DNA of 13,649 nucleotides from JBEKYD01 sp049509915 (GTDB lineage: Bacteria; Acidobacteriota; Terriglobia; Bryobacterales; Bryobacteraceae): positions 1 to 13,649 of the forward strand of contig JBEKZL010000209.1 in the NCBI GenBank assembly GCA_049509915.1, in the 5' to 3' direction. Position 1 is the first letter of the stretch. The number at the start of each line of letters is the position of its first letter. The notes beneath the pieces were generated by a model that saw only the letters and a list, made by a program, of their open reading frames with translations, did no database searches and was not told the DNA's origin. Positions 5,252-13,445 of the stretch are shown here, piece by piece. A program made the position numbers and the translations under genes.

Positions 5252-6420
5252 GGCTCCAGGTCGCCGCGAATCATCGCGCCGACAAGGTCGCCGTTGACCT
5301 GCATGTCCTTGAGCGGACGCATGATCGTGGGCTCCAGATGACTGTTGCGGTAGAGAACGAACGTATTCTCATCGGAAAAACGGCGAATCGCCTCGGCGTT
5401 GTGCGAGGTCGCAATGAACTGGCCACCGGATTGGAAGGCCTTGCGCAGCGCCAATACGAAGTGACCGACCTCGGAGATGGCCAGATAATTGTCCGGCTCG
5501 TCCCAGAAGCAAAGCAGCGGACCGTAAGCGTCGTTCGCGGCTAGCACCAAGGCGCAGATCATGAAACATTTTTCGGCGTCGGAGAGGGCACCGAAGGGGA
5601 GCTTCAGCGTACCCTGCTCGTTCGAAAACTGCACGATCAGGCTGCGAGAATCCGTACCTACCAGAGGATTCTTGATGTCTTTCAGGTCGGGCATGACCTG
5701 CTTCAGATACTTGTCGATCTTGCCGTAGGCGGACGGCGAATAGGCCAAGAGACCGGTGAACCACGCGCCAAAGTCAGTGAGCTGAGGATTCGGTTCCAGC
5801 GTTTCGTCCTTGGAATCGCCAGTAATCAGGACGGGCAGCGGCCGAAGGATGAGCATGCGGGCGAGCCATTGCTTGAAAAGGAATGCGGGGTCGGATGTCG
5901 ATTGTTGCTGAATGATTGGCAGGGCGACTAGATGCCAGTCAATAGGGAAGCTGGCCACCCTCTCCGGACCCGCTCCTGCAACGCCCACCTGGTCGAGCGC
6001 CCGGGTGAGGACGGGCTTGCCGTCCACAGCGAGCCTCTCGTCGAGGACGCGAAGCTCTTTGAACCCCGCAGGAAATTCAAACGCGATACTGTATGCGAAT
6101 AATCGGGCCTCCAACTCGACCTCGATCTCAAATCGCATCGGCAGGTTCGTGCGCCCGACGATTTCCCCCATCAGATGCCCGATGCTAATGGGGCCGCTGT
6201 TCAGCGCATCCGCCCGCCCGCGACTGAGATCCCCCGGCTTCACCAGTTCGCCAACACGGTTCGCGCCCCGCCCGATTTTCTGTAGAATCTCCAGCGCGAG
6301 CCCGACTGCTGTTTTGCCCGCGCCGTTTTTCCCGATCAGCAACATGGAGGACTGGCCAGAGACGGGCAACTCGAAGTTCTCCAGGCAACGGAAGTTATGA
6401 ACGTAGAGGCGGCGTATCAC
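5248..6420 (-). CDS. AAA family ATPase, ABC/SMC-like (AAA_21/AAA_15 type)
   Basis: This is a 390-residue soluble ATPase of the RecF/SMC-like class. The N-terminus IRRLYVHNFRCLENFEL is typical. Walker A is GKNGAGKT (30-37), the signature-like LSDAEK is at 279-284, Walker B is LLCFWDEP (302-309) with catalytic E308, and the H-loop is TSH (338-340). All core ATPase elements are intact. The middle (about 80-270) is family-specific. Relatives act as the motor in defence pairs such as Gabija, Septu, PARIS and retron-linked ATPases; assigning a defence role here is inference. The start is GTG 6420: the frame has a TAG at 6480-6478 and no other standard start before the conserved N-terminus. The ribosome binding site is weak. 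The partner gene overlaps by 4 nt. A broken HicB-like gene ends 58 nt upstream on the same strand. Confidence 0.9.
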   Translation of the reverse strand: MIRRLYVHNFRCLENFELPVSGQSSMLLIGKNGAGKTAVGLALEILQKIGRGANRVGELVKPGDLSRGRADALNSGPISIGHLMGEIVGRTNLPMRFEIEVELEARLFAYSIAFEFPAGFKELRVLDERLAVDGKPVLTRALDQVGVAGAGPERVASFPIDWHLVALPIIQQQSTSDPAFLFKQWLARMLILRPLPVLITGDSKDETLEPNPQLTDFGAWFTGLLAYSPSAYGKIDKYLKQVMPDLKDIKNPLVGTDSRSLIVQFSNEQGTLKLPFGALSDAEKCFMICALVLAANDAYGPLLCFWDEPDNYLAISEVGHFVLALRKAFQSGGQFIATSHNAEAIRRFSDENTFVLYRNSHLEPTIMRPLKDMQVNGDLVGAMIRGDLEP

Positions 6421-6477
6421 AACAGAATGATACCGCTCATTCCCAATGCGGGACTGCCGCGCGGAGCGGCGTTCCGG

Positions 6478-6700
6478 CTAAGCGGCCACCTCGACATAAT
6501 CGACCGAGCTGCTCAGCTCGGGGATTGGCTCACCGACCAGCTTCATTCCCTCGAAGTGGAACTCCAGAGCCTGCTGAAAATTATGCCGGGTTTTCTTCAT
6601 CAGTACGGCCCGCGGCGCCACAGCCTGGCACGTCGGGCGAATAGGCGGAAAAACCAGTGCTGGTACGCTCGATCAGGACGGGATAACGCTTGGGGCTCAT
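6478..6700 (-). pseudogene. HicB-like antitoxin gene with a one-base frameshift
   Basis: From ATG 6700 the minus strand reads MSPKRYPVLIERTSTGFSAY, then SPDVPGCGAAGRTDEE, a clear HicB partial-RNase-H fold, and stops at TAA (6583-6581) after 39 codons. Dropping one A from the run at 6591-6594 continues the protein as ETRHNFQQALEFHFEG and PIPELSSSVDYVEVAA to TAG at 6480-6478, a complete 73-residue HicB of usual length. The gene is therefore either recently broken or carries a sequencing error in a short homopolymer. AGGA lies about 9 nt upstream of the ATG. No HicA toxin gene is adjacent: the next gene upstream is the divergent peptidase. It has no separate DNA-binding domain. The orphan state suggests that it is a solitary HicB or a remnant of a lost toxin-antitoxin pair. 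Confidence 0.85.
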
Positions 6701-6766
6701 CGCTTCAGTCCTGCCTTCTGGAGTATACCGTTTTGGCCCCCGCCAAGTCCGCCTTCCCCTGCCTGC

Positions 6767-6780
6767 TACACTCGAAACAG
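6767..6780 (+). promoter_or_regulatory. Candidate -10 for the M20 peptidase, possibly leaderless
   Basis: TACACT (6767-6772) stands 8 nt before the ATG at 6781, and no ribosome binding site lies between (cgaaacag). The same TACACT hexamer precedes the TPM gene. The spacing would place transcription start at or next to the ATG. No -35 was found. Confidence 0.3.
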
Positions 6781-8001
6781 ATGGCTGTCGACGCCGCGCC
6801 TGGGATCGATCTCAACGAATGGACCGCGCTCCGCGGTGTGCGCGACGGGCTCATGTGGTTCACGCGGGAGAAGCAGTGGATCAACGAGATCCACCTGGCG
6901 CTGTGCCGCATTCCGGCCCCCACCCTGCTCGAACAGGAGCGCGCCACCTGGTTCGTCGATCAATTTCGCGCCCTCGGTTGGGACGCCGCCCTCGACCGCG
7001 CCGGCAACGTCACGGCGGCCTTCGGCGAACCGCCCTACGTGGCTCTTACCGCGCACCTCGACACGGTGCTGGCACCACGCCAGGCCGATGAAATCTCAGT
7101 CGATGGCGACGGCCGTTTCCACGGACCAGGCGTCGCCGATAACGGTGCCGGGCTGGCGGCTTTGCTGGCCATGGCCCGCGCCTGGAAGGTTTCCCGCGAT
7201 ATACCGGCGTCGCCGCGCGGCTTGCTCCTGGTAGCCAATGTGGCCGAGGAAGGCGAGGGCAATCTTGCCGGGATGCGCTATCTCTGCCGCCAGTCGCCCT
7301 TGGCCAAGAAGATCGATTCCTTCGTGGTGATCGACGGCGCCGATACCGGCCATATCACCACGCGCGGCCTGGGCAGCCGCCGCTTTGAGCTCTCTTTCAC
7401 CGGGCCTGGCGGCCATAGCTGGAGCGATTATGGCATAGCCAACCCTCTCCATGCGCTCTGCCGGGCCGTGTCCCTGTTCTCCGATACCCGCGTGGCGAGC
7501 GCTCCCAAATCGGCGCTGAACGTGGGTATGATCGAAGGCGGCGCCAGCATCAACGCCATCGCCCAATCGGCTCGCGCCAAGATCGATATCCGCTCGGAAA
7601 GCAATGAAAAGATGGACGAAATCGTATCCGCTCTGGAATCCGCCATCGAACACGCCCGCGATTTGGAAAACCAGCGGGCCGGCAGGGGAAAGGTGGTTTC
7701 CAAGCTCAAGGAAATTGGTTCGCGTCCAGCCGCCGCTCTACCCGAAGACGCCGCCATCCTGCAATTCGTCAGGGCCGCCGACGCCCATCTCGGCATCCGC
7801 TCCCGCGCCGATTGTGCTTCCACCGACGCCAACGTCCCGCTTTCGCTCGGGTTCCCGGCCATCGCCATCGGCGCCGGCGGCGCCGGCGGCGGAGCCCATA
7901 CCACCAACGAGTGGTACCGTCATGAGGGCCGCGATCTCGGCCTCAAGCGCATCTTTCTGACCCTGCTTTTGCTAATGCGCTACGGCGGCGGAGCCCGGTG
8001 A
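6781..8001 (+). CDS. M20 family metallopeptidase (PepT/ArgE-like)
   Basis: The 406-residue two-zinc peptidase or deacylase is cytosolic, with no signal peptide. Metal-site motifs are TAHLDTV (90-96; H92, D94), GPGVADNGAG (115-124; D120), the catalytic EE pair in VAEEGEG (154-160), a ligand region VIDGAD (183-188) and GGGAHTTNEWY (369-379; H373). The lid or dimerisation domain begins near FTGPGGHSW (206-214). The substrate cannot be told from sequence; a dipeptide, tripeptide or N-acyl amino acid is typical. The same frame is open upstream to 6397, but that part runs antisense to the HicB-like gene and the start of the ATPase gene, so ATG 6781 is chosen. It overlaps the downstream transporter gene by 4 nt (GTGA). 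Confidence 0.9.
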   Translation: MAVDAAPGIDLNEWTALRGVRDGLMWFTREKQWINEIHLALCRIPAPTLLEQERATWFVDQFRALGWDAALDRAGNVTAAFGEPPYVALTAHLDTVLAPRQADEISVDGDGRFHGPGVADNGAGLAALLAMARAWKVSRDIPASPRGLLLVANVAEEGEGNLAGMRYLCRQSPLAKKIDSFVVIDGADTGHITTRGLGSRRFELSFTGPGGHSWSDYGIANPLHALCRAVSLFSDTRVASAPKSALNVGMIEGGASINAIAQSARAKIDIRSESNEKMDEIVSALESAIEHARDLENQRAGRGKVVSKLKEIGSRPAAALPEDAAILQFVRAADAHLGIRSRADCASTDANVPLSLGFPAIAIGAGGAGGGAHTTNEWYRHEGRDLGLKRIFLTLLLLMRYGGGAR

Positions 8002-8891
8002 GCCGCTCCCAAGCGGCCGATGCCGCACTGGTCTGGAACACCCTCGTTTGGGGCTCCACTTTCGTCCTGGTCAAGAACGCCCTGGCCGGCATCTCGCCGC
8101 TGCTGTTTCTGGCGCTGCGCTTCTCTCTGGCCACCGCCATCCTACTGGTACTTTTTGGCGGCTTGGGCAAGGGCCCGTATACCCCCAAAGCTCTGGCCGC
8201 CGGCACAGTCACCGGCACTTTCCTCTTTGCCGGCTATCTGTTTCAAACCTGGGGTTTGCGGCTGACGAGCCCGCCCAAATCGGCGTTCCTGACCGGGCTG
8301 AACACGGTCATGGTTCCTTTGCTCGCCGCGCTCGTCTATAAGATCAAGCCGCAGAGGTCGGAGTTGTTGGGTGTGCTGGCAGCCACCGCCGGGCTGGCTC
8401 TGATGACACTTCAGGCTAGCGCGGGCTCTGGCTTTGGCTTAATCAATCGCGGCGATCTGTTGACCATCGTCTGCGCGCTGGCCTTTGCCGCTCACATCGT
8501 TACCTTGGGGCATTTTTCCGAGCAGGTGGGTTTCGAGCTACTATCCCTGATGCAGGTCGGTGTCGCGGCTCTGTGGTCGCTAGCGCTTTTCGGCTGGGTC
8601 GAGCCGCCCTATTGGCAGTGGCGCCCGAGCGTGGTCTACGCGATACTGATAACGGGGATTCTGGCTACGGCCGCGGCGTTTACCATCCAGGCGTGGGCCC
8701 AGCAGTATACGACCGCCACGCGCACGGCGCTGATTTATATGCTGGAGCCGGTCTTTGCCGTGATAACCTCCTATCTGGTGGCTGGCGAAGGGCTTTCCGC
8801 CCGCGCCGCGGTGGGGGCGGGTCTGATTTTGGGCGGCGTCCTGTTGGTGGAATTGAAACCGTTGAATCCCCGGCCACATCCATTCGGATAA
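7998..8891 (+). CDS. DMT superfamily (EamA) transporter
   Basis: This 297-residue inner-membrane protein has about ten hydrophobic helices in two EamA repeats. The first repeat opens with ALVWNTLVWGSTFVLVKNAL (10-29) and LALRFSLATAILLVLFG. The second ends with TATRTALIYMLEPVFAVITS and LSARAAVGAGLILGGVLLVE. The motif AxxWGSTFVxxK and the LEPVFA helix are typical of drug/metabolite exporters. The substrate is unknown; the pairing with a peptidase suggests amino acid or peptide products, but that is inference. The start is GTG 7998, overlapping the peptidase stop (GTGA), so translation is coupled. No separate ribosome binding site is obvious beyond GGAG in the end of the upstream gene. Confidence 0.9.
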   Translation: MSRSQAADAALVWNTLVWGSTFVLVKNALAGISPLLFLALRFSLATAILLVLFGGLGKGPYTPKALAAGTVTGTFLFAGYLFQTWGLRLTSPPKSAFLTGLNTVMVPLLAALVYKIKPQRSELLGVLAATAGLALMTLQASAGSGFGLINRGDLLTIVCALAFAAHIVTLGHFSEQVGFELLSLMQVGVAALWSLALFGWVEPPYWQWRPSVVYAILITGILATAAAFTIQAWAQQYTTATRTALIYMLEPVFAVITSYLVAGEGLSARAAVGAGLILGGVLLVELKPLNPRPHPFG

Positions 8892-8895
8892 GCTA

Positions 8896-8905
8896 CTACG
8901 CGTAG
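8896..8905. promoter_or_regulatory. Short palindrome overlapping the HtrA ribosome binding site
   Basis: CTACGCGTAG (8896-8905) is a perfect 10-bp palindrome whose end overlaps the AGGAG (8904-8908) that serves the protease gene. It could be a protein-binding site or a weak RNA structure hiding the ribosome binding site. A 10-bp palindrome can also occur by chance. Confidence 0.25.
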
Positions 8906-8918
8906 GAGTAAGAGTTCC

Positions 8919-10511
8919 ATGAGCATCTTTGACAAATTGCGTTCCGAAAAACTTCTTTCGTTTACCTTGATTCTGTTCACGCTGTCGATCGGCATCGTGA
9001 TCGGCACGCTGATCAACTCAAGCGTCCGGGCGGCGAAGGATTCCAATAATGCGGCGCCCGGCGCCAAGCCTCTGGTGATTCCCAACCCCGTCGAACTGTC
9101 CAACACTTTCACCGAGATCGCGAAGATGGTGGAACCGGCAGTGGTGAATATCACCACAACGTATCAGCCCAAGCCCGTCCAAGGACGCAACCGCGGCCGC
9201 CGCCAGATGAGTCCTCAGCAGGATCCGGATGAAGACCAGGGCAACGGCGGCGGCATGGACGAGTTCTTTTACCGCTTCTTCGGCGGCAGCCCCCAGGCCC
9301 AGCAAAAAAGCGAAGGCGTCGGCTCGGGGGTAGTGGTAGATAACGCCGGCTACATTCTCACCAACAATCACGTGGTGGATAAGGCCGACATCATTAAGGT
9401 GAAGTTCCACGACGATCCCGCCGAATACGACGCCAAGGTGGTCGGTGTCGATACTGCCACGGATCTCGCCGTGATTCGCGTCACTGGCAAGTCCGGTCTG
9501 ACTGCGGCCAAGATCGGCAACTCGGATGGTGTGCAGGTGGGCGAATGGGCAATTGCCATCGGTTCGCCATTCACGTTCCAGGAGACCGTCACGGTCGGCA
9601 TCATCAGCGCCAAAGGGCGCGACGTGGATCCCGCCATGCAATTTCAGCACTTCCTGCAAACCGACGCCGCCATCAACCCCGGCAACAGCGGCGGCCCGCT
9701 GTTGAATATCCGCGGCGAGGTGGTCGGCATTAATACCGCCATCGTCACCCGCAGCGGTGGTTATCAGGGCATTGGTTTCGCCCTTCCCATCAATACCGCC
9801 GTCTCCGTCTACAACCAGATTATTAAGAGTGGAAAGGTTACCCGCGGAGGCATCGGCGTCACCTTCACTCCGTCCGAGACCAGCCAGGCGCGCGACCTGC
9901 TCCGCGCCAACCACGTGAACGAGGGCGTCTTCGTTCAATCCGTCACCCCGGATGGCCCCTCCGATAAAGCCGGCATTAAAGCCGAGGACATTATCGTCGC
10001 CCTGAACGGCAAACCCATCAAGAGCGGCGACGAGTTGCTGGGCATCGTCACCGCGACACCGGTGGGCGACCCGATCGATGTCGCCGTGATCCGCGATGGC
10101 AAGAAAATGAACTTCAAGGTGATCGTGGGCGACCTGGCGCGCGTCTATCCCGGCCGCTTCGGCCCCGCCGAGAACGAACAACCCGGCCAGCAGGCCGAAA
10201 CCGCCTTCAGCTTCGGCATGAGCCTGCAGGCCCTCACCGAACAGCGCCGCCAGAGCCTGGGGCTGAAAGAAGAGGGCGGCATGGAAGTGACCGAAGTGGA
10301 GAGCAATTCCTTCGCCGAGGATATCCAGATCCAGCCGCACGACATCCTGATGGCCATCAATCGAAAACCGGTGGCCTCCATGGAAGATGTGCGCCGCGCC
10401 AAGGCCACCCTGAAGCCCGGCGACGCCGTCGCCTTCCGTATTCTGCGCCGCGCCGACAACGGCTGGACCAGCGTGTATCTGGCGGGCACGCTGCCCGCCG
10501 AACAACACTAA
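8919..10511 (+). CDS. Do/HtrA family periplasmic serine protease
   Basis: This 530-residue envelope protease/chaperone has an N-terminal membrane anchor (about 13-32, SFTLILFTLSIGIVIGT), a trypsin-like domain (about 60-300) and two PDZ domains (about 308-405 and 432-525). The catalytic triad is H151 (LTNNHVV), D182 (ATDLAVI) and S257 (NPGNSGGP). A long charged loop (81-118, rich in Q, D and G) sits where DegP has its regulatory LA loop. Such proteins degrade misfolded envelope proteins. The start is ATG 8919 with AGGAG 10 nt upstream. It follows the transporter by 27 nt and may share its transcript. Downstream is a strong hairpin (10522-10556). Whether it is DegP-, DegQ- or MucD-like cannot be fixed, so no symbol is given. 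Confidence 0.95.
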   Translation: MSIFDKLRSEKLLSFTLILFTLSIGIVIGTLINSSVRAAKDSNNAAPGAKPLVIPNPVELSNTFTEIAKMVEPAVVNITTTYQPKPVQGRNRGRRQMSPQQDPDEDQGNGGGMDEFFYRFFGGSPQAQQKSEGVGSGVVVDNAGYILTNNHVVDKADIIKVKFHDDPAEYDAKVVGVDTATDLAVIRVTGKSGLTAAKIGNSDGVQVGEWAIAIGSPFTFQETVTVGIISAKGRDVDPAMQFQHFLQTDAAINPGNSGGPLLNIRGEVVGINTAIVTRSGGYQGIGFALPINTAVSVYNQIIKSGKVTRGGIGVTFTPSETSQARDLLRANHVNEGVFVQSVTPDGPSDKAGIKAEDIIVALNGKPIKSGDELLGIVTATPVGDPIDVAVIRDGKKMNFKVIVGDLARVYPGRFGPAENEQPGQQAETAFSFGMSLQALTEQRRQSLGLKEEGGMEVTEVESNSFAEDIQIQPHDILMAINRKPVASMEDVRRAKATLKPGDAVAFRILRRADNGWTSVYLAGTLPAEQH

Positions 10512-10521
10512 CCGGGTTGAT

Positions 10522-10556
10522 GGCTGTGGGGAACGCGCCTCCGCCTCCCCACAGCC
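10522..10556. terminator. Stem-loop after the HtrA gene
   Basis: GGCTGTGGGGA (10522-10532) and TCCCCACAGCC (10546-10556) are exact complements over 11 bp with a 13-nt loop, starting 10 nt after the HtrA stop. No T-run follows, so intrinsic termination is uncertain. It may serve as an mRNA 3' end stabiliser. Just beyond it, GAAAGCT occurs twice, separated by gacgct, before the next gene. Confidence 0.5.
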
Positions 10557-10605
10557 CACCTATCGGCTGGCCGCCGAAAGCTGACGCTGAAAGCTCCTTA
10601 CTTCC

Positions 10606-12726
10606 ATGTCCAACCGCTTAGCCGGCGAAAAAAGTCCCTACCTGCTCCAGCACGCTCACAATCCCGTGGATTGGTATCCCTGGGGTGAGGAGGCGTTTGC
10701 CAAGGCTCGCGCTTACGAAAAGCCGATCTTCCTTTCGGTGGGATATTCCACCTGCCATTGGTGCCATGTGATGGAGCGCGAATCGTTCGAGAACGAGCGG
10801 ATTGCCGCTCTCCTCAACCGCGATTACGTGTCCATCAAGGTGGACCGCGAAGAGCGCCCGGACGTCGACCGCATCTACATGACCTTCGTGCAGGCGACTT
10901 CAGGGTCGGGCGGCTGGCCCATGTCGGTGTGGCTTACCCCGGAGCTCGAACCATTCTTCGGCGGCACCTATTTTCCGCCGGAAAACCGCTATGGGCACGC
11001 CGGCTTTGCCTCCATACTGGGCCAGATCGCCGAAGCGTGGCGCACGAACCGCGCCCGGATTGTCGAATCGGCGCGCGACGTGGTGGAGCAACTGCGGAAG
11101 CATTCCGAGGTCGCCGCGCAGGCTCACCCGGCGCCTATCGACGATGCCCTGCTCGACGGCGGCTTCCAGGTATTCCGCCGCACTTTCGATAGCCACACCG
11201 GCGGCTTCGGTGGCGCGCCAAAGTTCCCTCGGCCCTCGGTGCTTTATTTCCTCATGCGCTTCTACGCCCGCACCGGCAACCGCGAAGCCCTCGACGCCGC
11301 CCTGCTCACCCTGCGGGAGATGGCCAAGGGCGGCATGAACGATCAACTGGGCGGCGGATTTCACCGCTATTCGGTTGACGAGCGCTGGTTCGTGCCGCAC
11401 TTCGAAAAGATGCTCTACGACCAGGGCCAGCTCGCCACCGCGTATCTGGAAGCGTTTCAAATCACCCGCGAACCAGCCTACGCCGCCACTGCCCGCTGCA
11501 TCTTCGATTACGTGCTGCGCGACATGACGGACGGGGACGGCGGTTTCTTCTCGGCCGAAGATGCCGATAGCGTAATCGATCCCGACGCCCCGGCCGTCAA
11601 AGGCGAAGGCGCCTTCTACATCTGGAGCGCCGACGAGATCCGCGCGCTTGTGCCCGGTCCAGCGGCCGAAATGTTCAGCCACCGCTACGGCGTGGCCGAC
11701 GGCGGCAACGTGGCGAGCGACCCGCACCAGGAATTCACCGGCCGCAACATTCTATACCAGGCCGCCACCATCGAAGAGACCGCCGAGGTATTCGGCCGCG
11801 AACGCGGCGAAGTGAGCGCCGCCGTTGACGAAGCCTCCCGCCTTCTGCTCTCGGCCCGCGGGGAGCGTGTGCGCCCGCACCTGGACGACAAGATCCTGAC
11901 CTCGTGGAACGGCCTCATGATTTCCTCCCTGGCGCTGGGCGGGGCCGTATTACGGGAGCCGTGTTATGCCGAAGCGGCGCGCCGGGCTGCGGAATTTCTG
12001 ATCGCCCGGATGTGGGACCCGGACGCCGGAACTCTGCTGCGGCGCTACCGCCAGGGTGAAGCCGCCATCCCCGGTTTCCTCGACGATTACGCCCTGCTGG
12101 CGCAGGCGCTCCTCGATCTGTACGAAACCCAGTTCGATTTCCGCCATCTGGAGCTGGCCGTCCGCCTCATGGAGAAAGCCATCGAGTTGTTCGGCGACGC
12201 TTCGGACGGTGGTTTCTTCAGCTCGGGCGCTTCCGATTCGAACCTGGTGATGCGTCTCAAAGAGGATTACGACGGCGCCGAGCCATCCGGGAATTCCGTG
12301 GCCGTCCTCACCCTGTTGCGCCTCGAGCGCATCACCGGGCGTGGCGATTTCGGCGCTGTCGCCGCCTCGGCCCTGGCGGCTTTTCGCCAACGCCTCTCGC
12401 TAGTGCCCGCGGCTTTGCCGTATTTGCTGGCAGCGGCCGAATTCGCCCACAGCCAACCGCGCGAGATCGTCATCGCCGGCGCCGCCGGATCGGCCGCCAC
12501 CGGGGCTCTGGTCGACGAGTTGTACCGGCACTTCGCTCCCAATCGGGTGGTCCTGCTCGCTGGCGCGGAAACTGAGCGCGCGCGTCTGGCCGCTTGGAAC
12601 CCGGCCATCGCTTCGATGGCGGCCGAACCCGGCGAGGCTAAGGCCTATGTGTGCCGGAATTTCGCCTGCGAATTGCCCGTTTCCGATCCGGCCGAATTTG
12701 CCAAGTTGATACAATTACAGTTCTGA
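10606..12726 (+). CDS. Thioredoxin-domain protein, DUF255/YyaL (SSP411-like) family
   Basis: This 706-residue protein has no signal peptide. An N-terminal thioredoxin-like domain (about 1-165) carries the family opening NRLAGEKSPYLLQHAHNPVD (3-22) and STCHWCHVM (48-56; C50 and C53). SGSGGWPMSVWLTPE and PFFGGTYFPPENRYG follow. The rest is a helical (alpha/alpha)6-like region related to N-acylglucosamine 2-epimerase or glycosidase toroids, with GGGFHRYSVDERWFVPHFEK and LTSWNGLMI as landmarks. Members are widespread, and their reaction is not established. The length is normal for the family. ATG 10606 places the conserved NRLA at residue 3, as usual for the family; no good ribosome binding site precedes it. 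The Tpx gene follows by 42 nt, so a link to thiol redox is plausible. Confidence 0.92.
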   Translation: MSNRLAGEKSPYLLQHAHNPVDWYPWGEEAFAKARAYEKPIFLSVGYSTCHWCHVMERESFENERIAALLNRDYVSIKVDREERPDVDRIYMTFVQATSGSGGWPMSVWLTPELEPFFGGTYFPPENRYGHAGFASILGQIAEAWRTNRARIVESARDVVEQLRKHSEVAAQAHPAPIDDALLDGGFQVFRRTFDSHTGGFGGAPKFPRPSVLYFLMRFYARTGNREALDAALLTLREMAKGGMNDQLGGGFHRYSVDERWFVPHFEKMLYDQGQLATAYLEAFQITREPAYAATARCIFDYVLRDMTDGDGGFFSAEDADSVIDPDAPAVKGEGAFYIWSADEIRALVPGPAAEMFSHRYGVADGGNVASDPHQEFTGRNILYQAATIEETAEVFGRERGEVSAAVDEASRLLLSARGERVRPHLDDKILTSWNGLMISSLALGGAVLREPCYAEAARRAAEFLIARMWDPDAGTLLRRYRQGEAAIPGFLDDYALLAQALLDLYETQFDFRHLELAVRLMEKAIELFGDASDGGFFSSGASDSNLVMRLKEDYDGAEPSGNSVAVLTLLRLERITGRGDFGAVAASALAAFRQRLSLVPAALPYLLAAAEFAHSQPREIVIAGAAGSAATGALVDELYRHFAPNRVVLLAGAETERARLAAWNPAIASMAAEPGEAKAYVCRNFACELPVSDPAEFAKLIQLQF

Positions 12727-12768
12727 TCCAACCCTAGCTTTTGAAACAATCATACACAGGAGGCAACC

Positions 12769-13290
12769 GTGGAAAGACCAGGCGCGACCACTCTCAGAGG
12801 CAACCCCTTTACGCTGATCGGACCCGAGCTCAAGCCCGGCGATCCGGCTCCCGACTTTACGCTGGTGGATAACGCATTGAAGCCCGTGACTCTCACCGAC
12901 ACCGGCAAGCATGTTCGGATTATCAGCGTCATTCCGTCGCTCGATACGCCGGTTTGCGACGCCCAGACCAAGCGCTTCAACGAAGAAGCCGCCAAGCTCC
13001 CCGGCGTGGATATTCTCACCGTAAGCATGGACCTGCCGTTCGCGCAGAAGCGATGGTGCGGCGCCTTCGGCGTGGACAAGGTAAAGATGCTGTCCGATCA
13101 CGTGGAAGGGTCTTTCGGCTCCCACTACGGCACTCTCATCAAGGAACTGCGCATCGAAAGCCGGGCCATCTTCGTGGTCGACCCCACCAACACCATCAGC
13201 TATGCCGAGTACGTCAAGGAAGTCGCCGATCACCCCAACTACGAAGCGGCCCTGACGGCGGCGCGGGGCGAGGCATCTGCCACCGCATAA
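12769..13290 (+). CDS. tpx: Thiol peroxidase (Tpx-type atypical 2-Cys peroxiredoxin)
   Basis: This 173-residue enzyme reduces hydrogen peroxide and lipid or alkyl hydroperoxides with thioredoxin. The peroxidatic Cys63 lies in PSLDTPVCDAQTKRFNEEA and the resolving Cys97 in KRWCGAF. The 34-residue separation equals that of E. coli Tpx (61 and 95). LKPGDPAPDFTLVD (21-34) and ESRAIFVVD complete the fold. The start is GTG 12769, supported by AGGAGG (12758-12763), the strongest ribosome binding site in the window. The upstream DUF255 gene ends 42 nt away and a GC-rich hairpin follows the gene. It is cytosolic or periplasmic by family; no signal peptide is seen here. Confidence 0.96.
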   Translation: MERPGATTLRGNPFTLIGPELKPGDPAPDFTLVDNALKPVTLTDTGKHVRIISVIPSLDTPVCDAQTKRFNEEAAKLPGVDILTVSMDLPFAQKRWCGAFGVDKVKMLSDHVEGSFGSHYGTLIKELRIESRAIFVVDPTNTISYAEYVKEVADHPNYEAALTAARGEASATA

Positions 13291-13307
13291 GACCGAGGTT
13301 CGTGTGG

Positions 13308-13336
13308 GGCGGCCAATCCTGGCTGCGGCCGCCTTT
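13308..13336 (+). terminator. Candidate terminator after tpx
   Basis: GGCGGCC (13308-13314) and GGCCGCC (13327-13333) form a 7-bp GC stem with a 12-nt loop, followed directly by TTT. It begins 17 nt after the tpx stop. The T-run is short, so efficiency is doubtful. Confidence 0.5.
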
Positions 13337-13445
13337 CAGGCGACTCTTCAGTATTACAGGTATTTCCAATCGGTCCAGCCAGGTGTCGCCGCTACGGAAC
13401 GCGCGCCGCGCCCCCGAAAGTGTGCCGCCCGTGCAGCCTAGCTCC

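Noticed and set aside
6397..6780. N-terminal extension of the M20 peptidase frame
   Set aside because: This stretch is antisense to the HicB-like gene and the ATPase start, has no peptidase similarity, and the family fold begins after 6781.
9018..10559. A 513-codon minus-strand frame opposite the HtrA gene
   Set aside because: It is a GC-rich antisense shadow of a gene with an intact catalytic triad and PDZ domains; its translation is rich in Gly, Asp, His and Ala and resembles no family.
10900..11727. A 275-codon minus-strand frame opposite the DUF255 gene
   Set aside because: It is an antisense shadow within a fully conserved coding region, with no ribosome binding site or recognisable domain.
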